DNA of 64,000 bases. Source: Flavihumibacter profundi (lineage in GTDB: Bacteria; Bacteroidota; Bacteroidia; Chitinophagales; Chitinophagaceae). A model generated the notes under the pieces. It was not told the DNA's origin. It was given only the letters and a program-made list of their open reading frames with translations, and did not search any database. The DNA is taken from positions 372,001-436,000 of the forward strand of contig NZ_JAIQXE010000004.1 of assembly GCF_020076305.1 (NCBI RefSeq), given 5' to 3'. Shown in pieces: positions 29,601-38,360 of the stretch; position 1 is the first letter of the stretch; each line of letters begins with the position of its first letter. The translations under genes and the position numbers were made by a program.

Positions 29601-29949
29601 CGGCAACAATACTTTCACCATTATTCCATTACCATTAGAAGCACAGGTTAGCGCAATACACGGTATTATTCCATTCGATTATAATAACGACGGTAAAAAA
29701 GATCTCCTTATAGGTGGCAACTTATATCCTTTCCGGGTACAGACCGGGCCGCTGGATGCTTCTATAGGGCTTGTATTAAAAGGAAATGGCACTGGTCAAT
29801 TTACGCCCCTTACCTATTCACAAACCGGGTTACTGATCGATGGCGATGTCAGGAATATAATTAGTTTGAAAACAAAGAACGGGAGCGCAATTATAGCAGC
29901 GAAGAATAATGGCAAGGTACAGGTGCTAACAAAACGGGGAAAAGGTTGA
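26605..29949 (+). CDS. CRTAC1-like VCBS/FG-GAP repeat lipoprotein with ASPIC/UnbV domain
   Basis: This 1114-residue lipoprotein (signal ending LNACSG) contains many DxDxDGxxD calcium-binding FG-GAP/VCBS repeats forming two propellers (NGDGLQDIVLGANM; DNDGDLDLVINN; DVNHDGLEDLFIG; DGDGDIDFIAGN). Between them, at about residues 515-600, is an ASPIC/UnbV domain (GIGAKVLISAASAKQLQEQYLSRGFQSS; ITVRWPGGKVSHVQN). The product is likely at the cell surface. Such proteins are frequent beside SusCD pairs and may bind glycans or matrix. A SusCD pair converges on it from the right. Confidence 0.85.
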   Translation: MKSLYLLFTLLVLNACSGKKDAALLFTEIPASHSHIDFRNDIKETVDYNIDTYEYLYNGGGVATGDLNGDGLQDIVLGANMSPDRIYLNKGNLQFEDITENCGFQSREKWKTGIAIADINGDHLPDIYLCYSGPGTDEDRTNELYLNTGITNGIPHFREAAKEYGLDAPGTFTTMVNFFDMDNDGDLDMFMVNHADMFYNPFFNSEKLRKTRHPKFGNRLYRNDNGHFTDISEQANIDGSGLNFGLSCAISDLNNDGWPDIYVTNDYDERDFLYLNNQNGSFREVLNTAARHISEFSMGSDIADYNNDGKPDIMVLDMLPEDNYRQKTLKGPDNYDKYMLRLSLGFQRQQMRNTLQLNNGNDKNGVPIFSEIGQLAGVSNTDWSWSPLFADFDNDGWKDLFVSNGVLRDMTNLDFVKYGQTYSSKSKSPLQDKTKMWEQISQMPTPALHNYIYRNNHDLSFTNSTAAWGIQKDMVSNGAIYADLDNDGDLDLVINNLNSEASLYQNNASGKRDAHFLKIRLEGDRQNTQGIGAKVLISAASAKQLQEQYLSRGFQSSVDAVMHIGLGKDSVVNDITVRWPGGKVSHVQNLKADTTLVIKENTAIAAVADTIPEDQSMFADITEQSGIDYTHQESGFVDFSVNSLLPFQLSKTGPCLAKADVNHDGLEDLFIGATAKQESKLYLQHPDGRFSVSPSEPWNSKTAITNTDALFFDADRDGDPDLYLVSGGAEYMPGSKNYQDRIFENDGKGNFREVDNALPAETVSGACARAADIDKDGLPDLFIGGMNSPGQFPVAPESYILKNKSRPGSIHFEKEDAMHYPSLNRIGMVTDAVWVDMNKDGWEDLVVVGQFMPIHLFINQQGTLLDKSADYGLAETNGWWRRLFADDLDGDGDIDFIAGNIGLNSPFKASSQEPISITYGSFYTPGVINPIFCYYNGGVNYPWNSKDELASQVPTIQQKFLRYEEYGKAGLSDIFTKEQLAKSKTIKAKMLQSIYLQNNGNNTFTIIPLPLEAQVSAIHGIIPFDYNNDGKKDLLIGGNLYPFRVQTGPLDASIGLVLKGNGTGQFTPLTYSQTGLLIDGDVRNIISLKTKNGSAIIAAKNNGKVQVLTKRGKG

Positions 29950-29964
29950 ACCTTTTCCCCGTTT
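29932..29964. terminator. bidirectional terminator overlapping the VCBS stop codon
   Basis: AAACGGGGAAAAGGTT (29932-29947) and its exact reverse complement (29949-29964) form a 16-bp inverted repeat around one base. The TGA stop codon lies in the loop, so the last codons (KRGKG) form half of the stem. It separates the convergent VCBS and SusD genes. Confidence 0.75.
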
Positions 29965-30001
29965 GAGGTATTTGTTAAAATGAATGTTTTGAAACAATCT
30001 A

Positions 30002-31492
30002 TTATTGGTAGCCAGGATTTTGTTTTATTGTTCCATTACTGATATCAATCTGACTTTGCGGGTAAGGAAGGAGCCGATGCTTAGCTGGATCAAAAGTTCG
30101 CTTGGGCTTATAAGTTCCTTCGGCCGGTAAATTGTTATACACTTCAGCTGCGAGTCCCCAGCGTACAAGATCAAAATGCCTGTCACCACCTTCAAATGCA
30201 AGTTCGTGTTTACGTTCATACATTAAGTCATCAAAGGTTGGCGCAGCAATTGGATCAAGGCCGGCTCTTTCACGCACCAGGTTAAAAGGCACTGCCGCTG
30301 CCGCTACAGGAACAGTCCTGTTTTGTGGTCCGCCACCGCTAAGATTCATGATCGCTTCGGCATCCAACAGGAGGATATCCGAATAACGAAGCGCTGCAAT
30401 ACTCAATCCAGGTGCCAGGTTATTATATTCCTGCTCAAACGGTCTTTGGAATTTTACGCAAACAACCGGTGATTGGTTATTTGGCGCTTTCAGTACATCC
30501 GTTACACCGAAGTACGTAACAACATCAACATTACGTTTGGCAACAGTAGCAGCTTTTCGTTCATCGCCCTCTTCATAGGAGTCATAAAAGTTTTGTGTTG
30601 CACTGACCAGCCTCCAACCATTTCCTAATGGCTCGTCATGGGCCCCACCCCAAACATCATTGGGTAAATAAAGTGTTCCGGTGATCGGATATTCCCCTTC
30701 CCTTGCGCCGAGTACCCAAAGGTTCTCGCTTGCATTATCATGCTCGATCGTAAACAAATCCCTGAAAACAGGATACAGGGAATGCTTACCAGAATTAATC
30801 ACCGTTTCAGCGGCATTTTTTGATTCTGTCCATTTTTGCTGGTAGGCATATGCTTTCGCCAGCAAACCCCAGGCAGCGCCTAAACCAGGCCTTCCTTTTT
30901 CATGATCCCATGAAAGTTGCGTTGTTGCTTCCAGTAAAACCCTTTCGATATTTGCCCATGTATCCGCCTCAGTTGCCCTTGTTAAAGGTGACTCCGGGTT
31001 AGCCGGATCATAAAGCGGTACGCCGCCATAACGGATTACTTCCGTAAAATAAGCCCAGCCCAACAGGAAATTGGCTTCTCCCAATATCCTTTTCTTTTGT
31101 GCTTCGTCCATTGTAATGTTTGGCACATTAGCAACAACATCGCTGGCTCTTTTAATAACCTGGAAATATTCAGTATAGCTGTTAAGACTAAGGTCATTTT
31201 CTGTATTCTGGTTAGCCCTGAATTCAGACATAGCTATAAAATCGGGATAATTGTCATTCTCATACCCGATATCGCTGAAGGACTCCATGCTTGCCCATTC
31301 CTCACCACCCAGGGCTTCTTCACCCTGGAGCGGTGTATACGCACCGGCCAATGCAGACTCAGCCTGGTCTGCTGTTTGCCAGAACACAGCGCTGGTAAAC
31401 GTATGTGGTTCCTTATCAAGAAAACTCTTGCTACATGAGCTCAACATGCTCAATGCCAGTATGATGATTGAATATTTTTTCATGAGCTTCAT
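30002..31492 (-). CDS. SusD/RagB family nutrient-binding lipoprotein
   Basis: The 496-residue lipoprotein (signal ending MLSSCSKSFLDKEP) has the SusD TPR-like region (SALAGAYTPLQGEEALGG; ILGEANFLLGWAYFTEVIRYGGVPLYDP) and the SusD C-terminal signature ELAFEGGDRHFDLVRWG. It starts 2 nt after the SusC stop and is the lid of that transporter. Confidence 0.9.
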   Translation of the reverse strand: MKLMKKYSIIILALSMLSSCSKSFLDKEPHTFTSAVFWQTADQAESALAGAYTPLQGEEALGGEEWASMESFSDIGYENDNYPDFIAMSEFRANQNTENDLSLNSYTEYFQVIKRASDVVANVPNITMDEAQKKRILGEANFLLGWAYFTEVIRYGGVPLYDPANPESPLTRATEADTWANIERVLLEATTQLSWDHEKGRPGLGAAWGLLAKAYAYQQKWTESKNAAETVINSGKHSLYPVFRDLFTIEHDNASENLWVLGAREGEYPITGTLYLPNDVWGGAHDEPLGNGWRLVSATQNFYDSYEEGDERKAATVAKRNVDVVTYFGVTDVLKAPNNQSPVVCVKFQRPFEQEYNNLAPGLSIAALRYSDILLLDAEAIMNLSGGGPQNRTVPVAAAAVPFNLVRERAGLDPIAAPTFDDLMYERKHELAFEGGDRHFDLVRWGLAAEVYNNLPAEGTYKPKRTFDPAKHRLLPYPQSQIDISNGTIKQNPGYQ

Positions 31493-31494
31493 TG

Positions 31495-34400
31495 TTAAAA
31501 GTTAAAGTTAATTCCGAATATAAAGGCCTTTGCCTGGGGATAAGCGCCCCGGTCTACGCCGTAAATATTGCTGTAAGAGTTCACGTCAGCACCTATTTCC
31601 GGATCAAAGCCTGAATATTTAGTAATTGTAATCATGTTCTGCAAAGTAATAAAAGCACGAAGTTTGGTTATTTTTTTACCGATCAGGTCTTCTCCGAATG
31701 TATATCCAACTGTAAGATATTTCATGCGTAAAAAGCTTCCGTCTTCAATATAAAGGGTATTGAATGTTTTATTACTATTCAAATCCTTAACAGTCACCCG
31801 CGGAATTGTTGTGCTCTTCGAAGTTGGTGTCCACCTGTCCAGGATATCAGTGCCATTGTTATAACTGGTTCCCTGCATGAATATTTCTCCCAGTTTCATA
31901 CCATTGAAAATTTTATTTCCCTGGGTGCCTGTCCAGAACATATTGAAATCAAAACCAGAATAACCAGCTGATATATTAAATGAATAAGACAATTTCGGGA
32001 AACTGTTTCCTGCATTTACCCTGTCTTTAGCGCTAATTACGCCATCTTCATTTGCATCCAGGAATTTTACATCGCCAGGTACGGCGCTGGGCTGAATTAC
32101 GTTACCATTCTTATCCTTATAGGCATCGATTTCTTCCTGTGTCTGGAAAATACCCAATGCCTTCAAAACGTAGAAATGTCCGATTGCCTCGCCTTCCGCT
32201 ATTCTTCCTACTAATGTATTCTTATAATTAGAAACGAATATTTCATTGCTTCCTTCAACACCTAGCGTTTCCAGTTTATTTGTTACGGATGAAACGTTTG
32301 CTGTTACCTGGTAAGTAAATTTACTCTTCGGGGCACTCCTGTAGGTGGCACCCAGTTCGAATCCTTTGTTAGATACAATACCTGCATTCTGGAAGGGAGC
32401 AATTCCTACGCCGTAAGAAGCAACAAGCGGAACCTGTACCAGGACATCTGTTGTTCTGCGGTCAAAATAATCTGCCGTTACCAGCAAGCGGTTTTTCAAC
32501 AATCCCAGATCAATTCCAATGTCGGTTTGGGTAGTTACTTCCCAGTGAATGTTTGTGTTCGCCATACTGTTTTGTGCAACCGCTGTATATGGAACGCCGT
32601 TCAAAGTTGGCGATCCCACACTGCTGATTGTACTAAAGTATTGGTAGTTGGGAATTTTATCATTTCCCAATTGGCCCCAGCTTGCGCGGATTTTTAATTC
32701 AGATACAGACTCTTTCAGTGGAAAGAAAGATTCATTTGATAAGCGCCATCCTCCTGATATAGAAGGGAATGTACCCCACCTGTGATCCGGTGCAAACTTG
32801 GAAGATCCATCCCTGCGGATGTTTCCTGCCAGCAGGTACCGGTTATCAAATTCATAGGTCACCCTTCCGAAATAACCCTGCAGGCTATAATCATCAGCGC
32901 TACCATTGGCGTGGTTAGGAAAGGTGCCCGCATTGTCATAATACCTCAATGCCGGATCCTGGTTGCTGAAGTTAAGTGCAGTACCTGCGCCGGTATATTC
33001 ATAAATACCAGACTCAGCAGACATACCCGCTAAAGCGGTTACATGGTGCCTGTCGATTGTTTTGTCAAAACTTATCGTGTTGTTCCATACCCAGACATTA
33101 TTCGTAGCATAATTTTCGGAAAGGCTGTTTTGTGTAAGGCCACGTCCGCCACCGTCTGCAATGGCTACAAAATTTTTACTCTTTGAAAATTGCCAGTCAT
33201 ATCCAAAATCTGTTTTAACTGTGAACATTTTCAGGAACTTATATTCCAGGTATATATTTCCGATAAGGCTCGCTCTTTTTGTTTTATAATCACGGCTGTC
33301 GAGGGAAGCTACCGGGTTTGGAAAATCACCGGAAGGTGCTCCATAAATTTTATTGGCCTGATCCACGTACACCGGTATATCACGGAAATTAAACATGGCA
33401 GAACTTAACACACCATCATAATCACCCCTGGTTTCTGCGGTCTTTGTATCAGAAAGCACTACGGAAAAATTCTCACCAAACGTAAGGTTTTTAATGAGTT
33501 CATGCTGGCTGTTAAACCGGATATTATATCGTTGAAAATTACTGCCTTTTAATATACCGTCATTATTCAGGAAACCAAGACTGAATGAATAGTTGGATTG
33601 ACCTGAACCACCCCTGATTGCCAGGTCCTGGTTGGAAATATAGCCTGGTTGCAGGATTTCGTTAAACCAGTCAGTACGGGTAACCGCATGATCGGGATTA
33701 TTATAGTAATCCCATATTGGATCAGTTGTCGGTGTACCATCATTTGTAAGGGCTTCCTTATGAATCATGTTCCTATCTGCTGCATTCAAAGCTTCAGGCA
33801 TTCTCCATGCACTCTGGATACCCTGGCTGGTATTGAACGAAACATTTGTTTTCTGGTTTCTTTTTCCTTTTTTGGTTGTAACAATTACAACACCATTACC
33901 ACCCCGTGAACCATAAATTGCAGCTGAAGCCGCATCTTTCAGAACAGAAATATTTTCAACATCTGCCGGGTTCAAACCATTAATATCCGGTGCTATAATA
34001 CCATCAACAACATACAGTGGACTATTGTTATTAATAGTACCTGTTCCCCTGATCACAATATTTGTACTTCCACCAGGTTCACCTGAGTTTTGGATAACCG
34101 TTACACCCGGAGCCTGCCCTTGCAGCGAGTTAGCAACAGACTGGTTGATCCCCTGGTTGATTTTGTCGCCGGAAACCGAAGCAATTGCCCCGGTAACATC
34201 TACTTTTTTCTGGGTACCATAACCAATCACGACTACTTCCTCATTGGTATTGTCCTTTTTTACCAGGGTTATATCAACGGGGCCGGATTGTGTAACAGTA
34301 ATTTCTGTTCCATTGAAACCGACAGATGAAATCACCAGCACTGCCTTTTCACCAGGAAGCGTGAGTTTAAAATTTCCGGAACTATCGGAACTTGTCCCGG

Positions 34401-34599
34401 TTTTCGTTCCGCGCACCACTACTGAGGCTCCCGGTACCGGATTTCCTTTGTCGTCCATTACTTTACCGGTAATATTCAGATTGGTTTGTGCATTGGCAAA
34501 AATGCAGACAATACAGGTCAACCAAACTGTGAAAAGACCCCTGATTGTAGGCGAAAGCCAGACCGGCGCGGGCCTGAATGGAAGGCGTAGCAAGTTCAT
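31495..34599 (-). CDS. SusC/RagA TonB-linked outer-membrane transporter
   Basis: The 1034-residue protein has a signal peptide (IFANAQ), a carboxypeptidase-regulatory-like domain (NITGKVMDDKGNPVPGASVVVRGTKTGT), TonB-box region EEVVVIGYGTQKKVDVTG, plug (SPLYVVDGIIAPDINGLNPADVENISVLKDAASAAIYGSRG) and barrel ending FIFGINFNF. It forms an outer-membrane importer with the SusD protein. No hydrolase gene accompanies it; only the VCBS lipoprotein is close. Confidence 0.9.
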   Translation of the reverse strand: MNLLRLPFRPAPVWLSPTIRGLFTVWLTCIVCIFANAQTNLNITGKVMDDKGNPVPGASVVVRGTKTGTSSDSSGNFKLTLPGEKAVLVISSVGFNGTEITVTQSGPVDITLVKKDNTNEEVVVIGYGTQKKVDVTGAIASVSGDKINQGINQSVANSLQGQAPGVTVIQNSGEPGGSTNIVIRGTGTINNNSPLYVVDGIIAPDINGLNPADVENISVLKDAASAAIYGSRGGNGVVIVTTKKGKRNQKTNVSFNTSQGIQSAWRMPEALNAADRNMIHKEALTNDGTPTTDPIWDYYNNPDHAVTRTDWFNEILQPGYISNQDLAIRGGSGQSNYSFSLGFLNNDGILKGSNFQRYNIRFNSQHELIKNLTFGENFSVVLSDTKTAETRGDYDGVLSSAMFNFRDIPVYVDQANKIYGAPSGDFPNPVASLDSRDYKTKRASLIGNIYLEYKFLKMFTVKTDFGYDWQFSKSKNFVAIADGGGRGLTQNSLSENYATNNVWVWNNTISFDKTIDRHHVTALAGMSAESGIYEYTGAGTALNFSNQDPALRYYDNAGTFPNHANGSADDYSLQGYFGRVTYEFDNRYLLAGNIRRDGSSKFAPDHRWGTFPSISGGWRLSNESFFPLKESVSELKIRASWGQLGNDKIPNYQYFSTISSVGSPTLNGVPYTAVAQNSMANTNIHWEVTTQTDIGIDLGLLKNRLLVTADYFDRRTTDVLVQVPLVASYGVGIAPFQNAGIVSNKGFELGATYRSAPKSKFTYQVTANVSSVTNKLETLGVEGSNEIFVSNYKNTLVGRIAEGEAIGHFYVLKALGIFQTQEEIDAYKDKNGNVIQPSAVPGDVKFLDANEDGVISAKDRVNAGNSFPKLSYSFNISAGYSGFDFNMFWTGTQGNKIFNGMKLGEIFMQGTSYNNGTDILDRWTPTSKSTTIPRVTVKDLNSNKTFNTLYIEDGSFLRMKYLTVGYTFGEDLIGKKITKLRAFITLQNMITITKYSGFDPEIGADVNSYSNIYGVDRGAYPQAKAFIFGINFNF

Positions 34600-34923
34600 A
34601 AAGTTAGTTTTAGCTTAAAAAAAAGGCATTGAAAACGGTCAGTAAGAATTGTTTTGGTGAAAAAAAATTAATCCTGGCCGGTGTAAGCGACAATGATATT
34701 AACTATCTGTAATATATCCATCCTGTACTATCCTGCAAATTAATTCCTTGTTATGAGGTAGTAATCTTGTCCTGCAATGCTTATCACGGTTTGTTCCTGG
34801 CGGTTAAAGGTACAAATTCAAGATAAAAAACGGGGCCTGCGCCATTTGAAAAACCCATTATTTACAGGATACTTATCTTGAATTCCCATAATTTTTCAAC
34901 CTCTTGCTATAATTACCTGTAGG

Positions 34924-34992
34924 TGAGCCATTAAATATCATAATGAGCCAATGATTGGTATATATGAGCCAATTATTAAGGTAAATGAGCCA
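34924..34992. repeat. four phased TGAGCCA direct repeats
   Basis: TGAGCCA occurs at 34924, 34944, 34965 and 34986, at intervals of 20, 21 and 21 bp, three of them as ATGAGCCAAT. The spacing is close to two helical turns. Internal multiple repeats of this kind are typical of IS21-family ends, and I recall TGGCTCA-type repeats near Bacteroidota IS21 elements, so a stranded IS end is the leading explanation; a regulator-binding array is the alternative. Confidence 0.8.
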
Positions 34993-35426
34993 ATTAAATC
35001 GGGCCGAATCATTTTTACCGGGCATATCCAGGTCTTCGGGAAAGGGGTGCGCCAGTCTATGGGTGGCCGTTGCTTTTGACAGTTTATCGAACGCCAGGTA
35101 TGGGAATTTACCTGTGGCGCGGTAAGAAGGAAGTTATCGAGGAAATTGGGTATTATTCTATGCTGTTGTACGTTGGATGGCTTATCGCCGGGCTTTGGCC
35201 GGAAGGCCTAAAATGCAGTGTGACAAGGGCTTTTACCGCGTAGCCTGTTATTGTTCGCAGACCGACCTATGCCAGGCCAGATAATTCCTGGCATTTTATT
35301 TGTCCTGTACTAAACTGAACCTGGCGCATATCGGGAATTGCGCAACACAGCGCTTTCCATTGAAACTGTTTTATACGATCTGTTTACACATGGCGACCAG
35401 GGTACCGGTCATTAACAGCATTTGCC

Positions 35427-35502
35427 ATCCTACGTAATCCTACGTAATCCTACGTCTTCCTACGTCTTTCCCAATGCCTCCTTATAACCATCTTATAACC
35501 TC
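35427..35502. repeat. TCCTACGT tandem array followed by an 11-bp doublet
   Basis: Four 10-bp units (ATCCTACGTA twice, ATCCTACGTC, TTCCTACGTC) occupy 35427-35466. Two 11-bp units (CTTATAACCAT, CTTATAACCTC) occupy 35481-35502. The arrangement repeats that at 9247-9318. Confidence 0.85.
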
Positions 35503-35882
35503 CAGCTATTTATCCAGTAGGTGGAACTGTATTAATACCCATTACAAAATCGATAGTTGACTTTTTCTGGTAATTCTTTCTATTCGTATTACATCATCAG
35601 TTATAGTCCAATGATACTTTTACAAATTTTTTAAATTGATATCCATATTGTTCGCCGATCCTTTTGAAATAGACATCAAACAGGTATTGGTGTCAGCTTC
35701 AGCCAAAGTTACAGGCATCATCACATGCAATTCATCAAGTCCTTTAAAGCTGTTATTGCCGGTATGTATCAGCGATAAACCATACCGGGTATAGATTGTA
35801 GTGTCGTTGAGAATACAAGTTACTGATGTATCAAGGGTTGCAGCGGATCGGGCAACATCATTTCAAATGATAAATGCAATGA

Positions 35883-36218
35883 TTATCCTTCCCCTTGAAT
35901 CGTAATCACTGCTCCATCGAGGTCTGCATTAATGAATAGCTGGCAGGACAAACGGATACTTTTACCGGATAATCCCGCTTTACCAATAGTAGCCGCTTCG
36001 TTTCTTTCCATTATATTGGCATCACCACTTAAGCCAACTACTTTAACCATGCAGGTCGCACAACGGCCCTGCCCACCACACGCGCCAAAATTTTCCAGGT
36101 ACATCTGGTTATTAAGCAGTGTCATCAGGTTCCGGAATTCACGCGAATAAGTCTTTACAGCATATTCTTCACTGGCATTTATAATGGTAATGGATATTTC
36201 ATCTCTTTGCTCATTCAT
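35883..36218 (-). CDS. 2Fe-2S ferredoxin
   Basis: The 111-residue protein has a plant-type ferredoxin motif: C in FGACGGQGRCATC (C-x5-C-x2-C) and a fourth Cys in RLSCQLF. It is preceded by AGGAG 11 nt before the ATG at 36218, inside the globin stop region; a GTG at 36230 is the alternative start. The gene follows a truncated haemoglobin gene and may supply electrons for haem reduction in NO dioxygenation or reduction. Confidence 0.8.
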   Translation of the reverse strand: MNEQRDEISITIINASEEYAVKTYSREFRNLMTLLNNQMYLENFGACGGQGRCATCMVKVVGLSGDANIMERNEAATIGKAGLSGKSIRLSCQLFINADLDGAVITIQGEG

Positions 36219-36232
36219 AAAGTATCTCACTC

Positions 36233-36622
36233 CTATACCAGGTTTTTAATACCCGACTTTTTGTAGTGCTCAATCTTCATTTCAAACAGTTCGGCCATTT
36301 TAGCGGCCCGCCAGCTGGCTTCTGCTGCTTTTTCGCCTGTAAATAATTCATCAACAGTTGGGGTGAATAATTCCATCCATTTTGCAAAATGTTCATGCCC
36401 CACGGGCAGTTGAGCATGCGGTGGAAAGGGGCTGCCAAAATAAGTATGCTCCCCCAATAATACTGTTTGCCAGAAGCAGTACATTTTTTCCAGGTGTTCA
36501 GGCCAGCGATCCTGAATCCGTTCATTAAAAATGGGGCCTAATAATTTATCTGTTCTTATTTTATCATAAAAGCGATTTACAAATAGTTTTACATCTTCTA
36601 TAGTAAGTATATCCTGCTTCAT
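36233..36622 (-). CDS. group III truncated haemoglobin
   Basis: This 129-residue protein matches group III truncated haemoglobins (VKLFVNRFYDKIRTDKLLGPIFN; MYCFWQTVLLGEHTYFGSPFPPHAQLP; HFAKWMELF). The His in GHEHFAKW is a likely proximal ligand. Members bind O2, NO or peroxide in the cytoplasm. It sits in a cbb3 oxidase operon with ferredoxin just downstream, so a role in low-oxygen or NO conditions is likely. Confidence 0.85.
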   Translation of the reverse strand: MKQDILTIEDVKLFVNRFYDKIRTDKLLGPIFNERIQDRWPEHLEKMYCFWQTVLLGEHTYFGSPFPPHAQLPVGHEHFAKWMELFTPTVDELFTGEKAAEASWRAAKMAELFEMKIEHYKKSGIKNLV

Positions 36623-36627
36623 AGCTC

Positions 36628-37035
36628 TTAGGCTTTCAGTGATAAATAGGTCAATAAATAGTATAGCGCCCAGCCTGCAAACCCAATGATCAGAATCCAG
36701 ACCCAGGAAGGAATACTTTTAGGCGTTTCACTTCCTTCTATTAAAAATATTTTCTGGTCTCCTTTACCGTAAGCATTGATCATTATTGGCAACACCCCAT
36801 CCACCACCGCATTTTCCCGGATACCTTCCACATCAATAGCCGGTCCGTTTCTTACTTCAAAGGGAATAAGCCTGATGCCTTCTTTACCAGTGGGATCTTT
36901 GCTTACAATTTTAAGTGTATGCTTTCCATCCACCAGTTTACGGGTATCCAGCTCAAAATTTACGGGAGAAATAAAAGCCGCAACGGGCTGCTCTTCATCA
37001 TCAATAAAGACAACTATTTTGCTTTTATCTTCCAT
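36628..37035 (-). CDS. cbb3-cluster protein with C-terminal membrane anchor
   Basis: Starting at MEDKSKIVVFIDDEEQ (135 residues), the protein has a beta-rich soluble part of about 100 residues (FELDTRKLVDGKHTLKIVSKDPTGKEG) and one C-terminal membrane helix (WVWILIIGFAGWALYYLL). Similar proteins accompany cbb3 oxidases in Bacteroidota, but their role is unknown. The frame is open up to 37044, which would overlap the upstream stop. Confidence 0.65.
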   Translation of the reverse strand: MEDKSKIVVFIDDEEQPVAAFISPVNFELDTRKLVDGKHTLKIVSKDPTGKEGIRLIPFEVRNGPAIDVEGIRENAVVDGVLPIMINAYGKGDQKIFLIEGSETPKSIPSWVWILIIGFAGWALYYLLTYLSLKA

Positions 37036-37036
37036 A

Positions 37037-37297
37037 TTAGTCAAGATTTAATATCAAATGTTTAATGTGAGTAACTGATTTTTCACCAGGCTTTAACAAC
37101 CATTTTATTGAATAGAAAAGGGTGGCGACAACAATAACGGACGCAAATGATATGATAAGAAAATCCCAGTTGCTTTGCGGGCCTGCACCATGTGTAATAC
37201 CTCTTAAATACCGGGGCTGGGCTTTTTCACAAGTCGGGCAGGCAAAAGCCATTAACCCTGTTATCAACATAGCAACGATCAACATTATCTTTTCCAT
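37037..37297 (-). CDS. small membrane protein of the cbb3 cluster
   Basis: The 86-residue protein has an N-terminal hydrophobic segment with FACPTCEKAQP and a second membrane helix (FLIISFASVIVVATLFYSIKWLL). The CPTC motif suggests metal binding or redox activity, perhaps in oxidase assembly. It lies between the CcoO/P gene and the anchored protein, in the same direction. Confidence 0.6.
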   Translation of the reverse strand: MEKIMLIVAMLITGLMAFACPTCEKAQPRYLRGITHGAGPQSNWDFLIISFASVIVVATLFYSIKWLLKPGEKSVTHIKHLILNLD

Positions 37298-37334
37298 TGT
37301 AATTAATTTAATGTTATGTACGTATTACCTGTTT

Positions 37335-38339
37335 TTACTTTGGAGCCTGCAGTTTTACAAAATCCATGATCTTCTTTATTTCTTCTTCTGTTACTTTTTT
37401 TGCATTGTTGCCCCAGGCGCTTCGCTCGTGGTTCATAATGGCAGCAATTTCTGCAGCATTTAAATTGGCATTGGTACCCACTGGTGGCATAACCCCGTAG
37501 TCTGCACGGGCGTCATAACCGTTCATGATGATACCCACATACAATTCGAGGTTATCACCATTTACTACCGGGCTGCCTTTTAATGGCGGAAATGCACCAG
37601 GTAACCCTTCACCGTTTGGCTGGTGACAGCTCTGGCAATTAGCGGTGTACAAGGCAGTACCGTCAATATCTTTTGCTGCAGTGGCAGTACCTGCCTGCTT
37701 TTGTTCACGTTTATATAAAAAATCGGCAGCCAATATTCCACCGGTCAGTTTGGTTTGCTTAAGAGATTGCAGGTACGCAATTAAATAAAGTGCATCTTTT
37801 GATGCTACTACTTTTCCATCTTCGCCATTCAGGTATGCTTCAGGAACATTTACTGTTACATCGCCTTTTGCCGGCTGTTTTGTTATAGAAAACAACCAGG
37901 GATAAGCTGGCATGACAGATTCTTTTACTACGATTCTTGGATTAAATAAATGTACCAGGTTCCAGTCCCTGCTGGGTTGGCGGTTACCAATATCGGTAAG
38001 ATCCGGACCGGTACGTTCAGTACCCATTAGTGTAGCTGTATTTCGCCAAATATCTGTACGATGTATGCCTGCATAATCTGCTGCCATGCCCGGCCTGGTA
38101 CCCCATACCTTATCCATATCCACGTTTCGCACCTGCTGGGTATGACAGGCCACGCAACCATTGGCGATGTAAATATTTTTGCCTTTTACAGCATCTTCAC
38201 TTAATGCTTCTGCCGCTGGTAATGGTTTATTATTCTTTTGATTACTGAGTGCCGGAAGAATGGCAACAAACACGGTTAACCCTGCAAAAAACAGAAACGC
38301 TGTCCTGAAAAGCTTTTTATGATTATTGAAAAATTCCAT
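37335..38339 (-). CDS. ccoO: cbb3 oxidase CcoO/CcoP-type fused dihaem cytochrome c
   Basis: This 334-residue protein has an N-terminal membrane anchor (TAFLFFAGLTVFVAILPAL) and a CcoO-type haem site C62-VA-C65-H66 followed by TQQVRN, with the CcoO pattern RTDIWRNTATLMGTERTGPDLT. A second class I cytochrome c domain carries C235-QS-C238-H239 (QPNGEGLPGAFPPLKGSP). It thus combines CcoO with a CcoP-like module and carries electrons to CcoN. No separate ccoP, ccoQ, ccoG or ccoS gene appears in the window. Confidence 0.85.
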   Translation of the reverse strand: MEFFNNHKKLFRTAFLFFAGLTVFVAILPALSNQKNNKPLPAAEALSEDAVKGKNIYIANGCVACHTQQVRNVDMDKVWGTRPGMAADYAGIHRTDIWRNTATLMGTERTGPDLTDIGNRQPSRDWNLVHLFNPRIVVKESVMPAYPWLFSITKQPAKGDVTVNVPEAYLNGEDGKVVASKDALYLIAYLQSLKQTKLTGGILAADFLYKREQKQAGTATAAKDIDGTALYTANCQSCHQPNGEGLPGAFPPLKGSPVVNGDNLELYVGIIMNGYDARADYGVMPPVGTNANLNAAEIAAIMNHERSAWGNNAKKVTEEEIKKIMDFVKLQAPK

Positions 38340-38360
38340 TTGTACTGTAATAATAAATGA

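Larger units (their letters stand above)
34600..35882. other. 1.3-kb non-coding region with two repeat arrays
   Basis: No frame with a recognisable protein was found. The region contains the phased TGAGCCA repeats (34924-34992), a GC-richer segment at about 35000-35400 that may be decayed mobile DNA, and the TCCTACGT array (35427-35502). The SusC promoter must lie at the left end. Confidence 0.5.

Noticed and set aside
35427-35502. CRISPR array
   Set aside because: Units are only 10-11 bp and directly tandem, with no unique spacers and no cas genes nearby.
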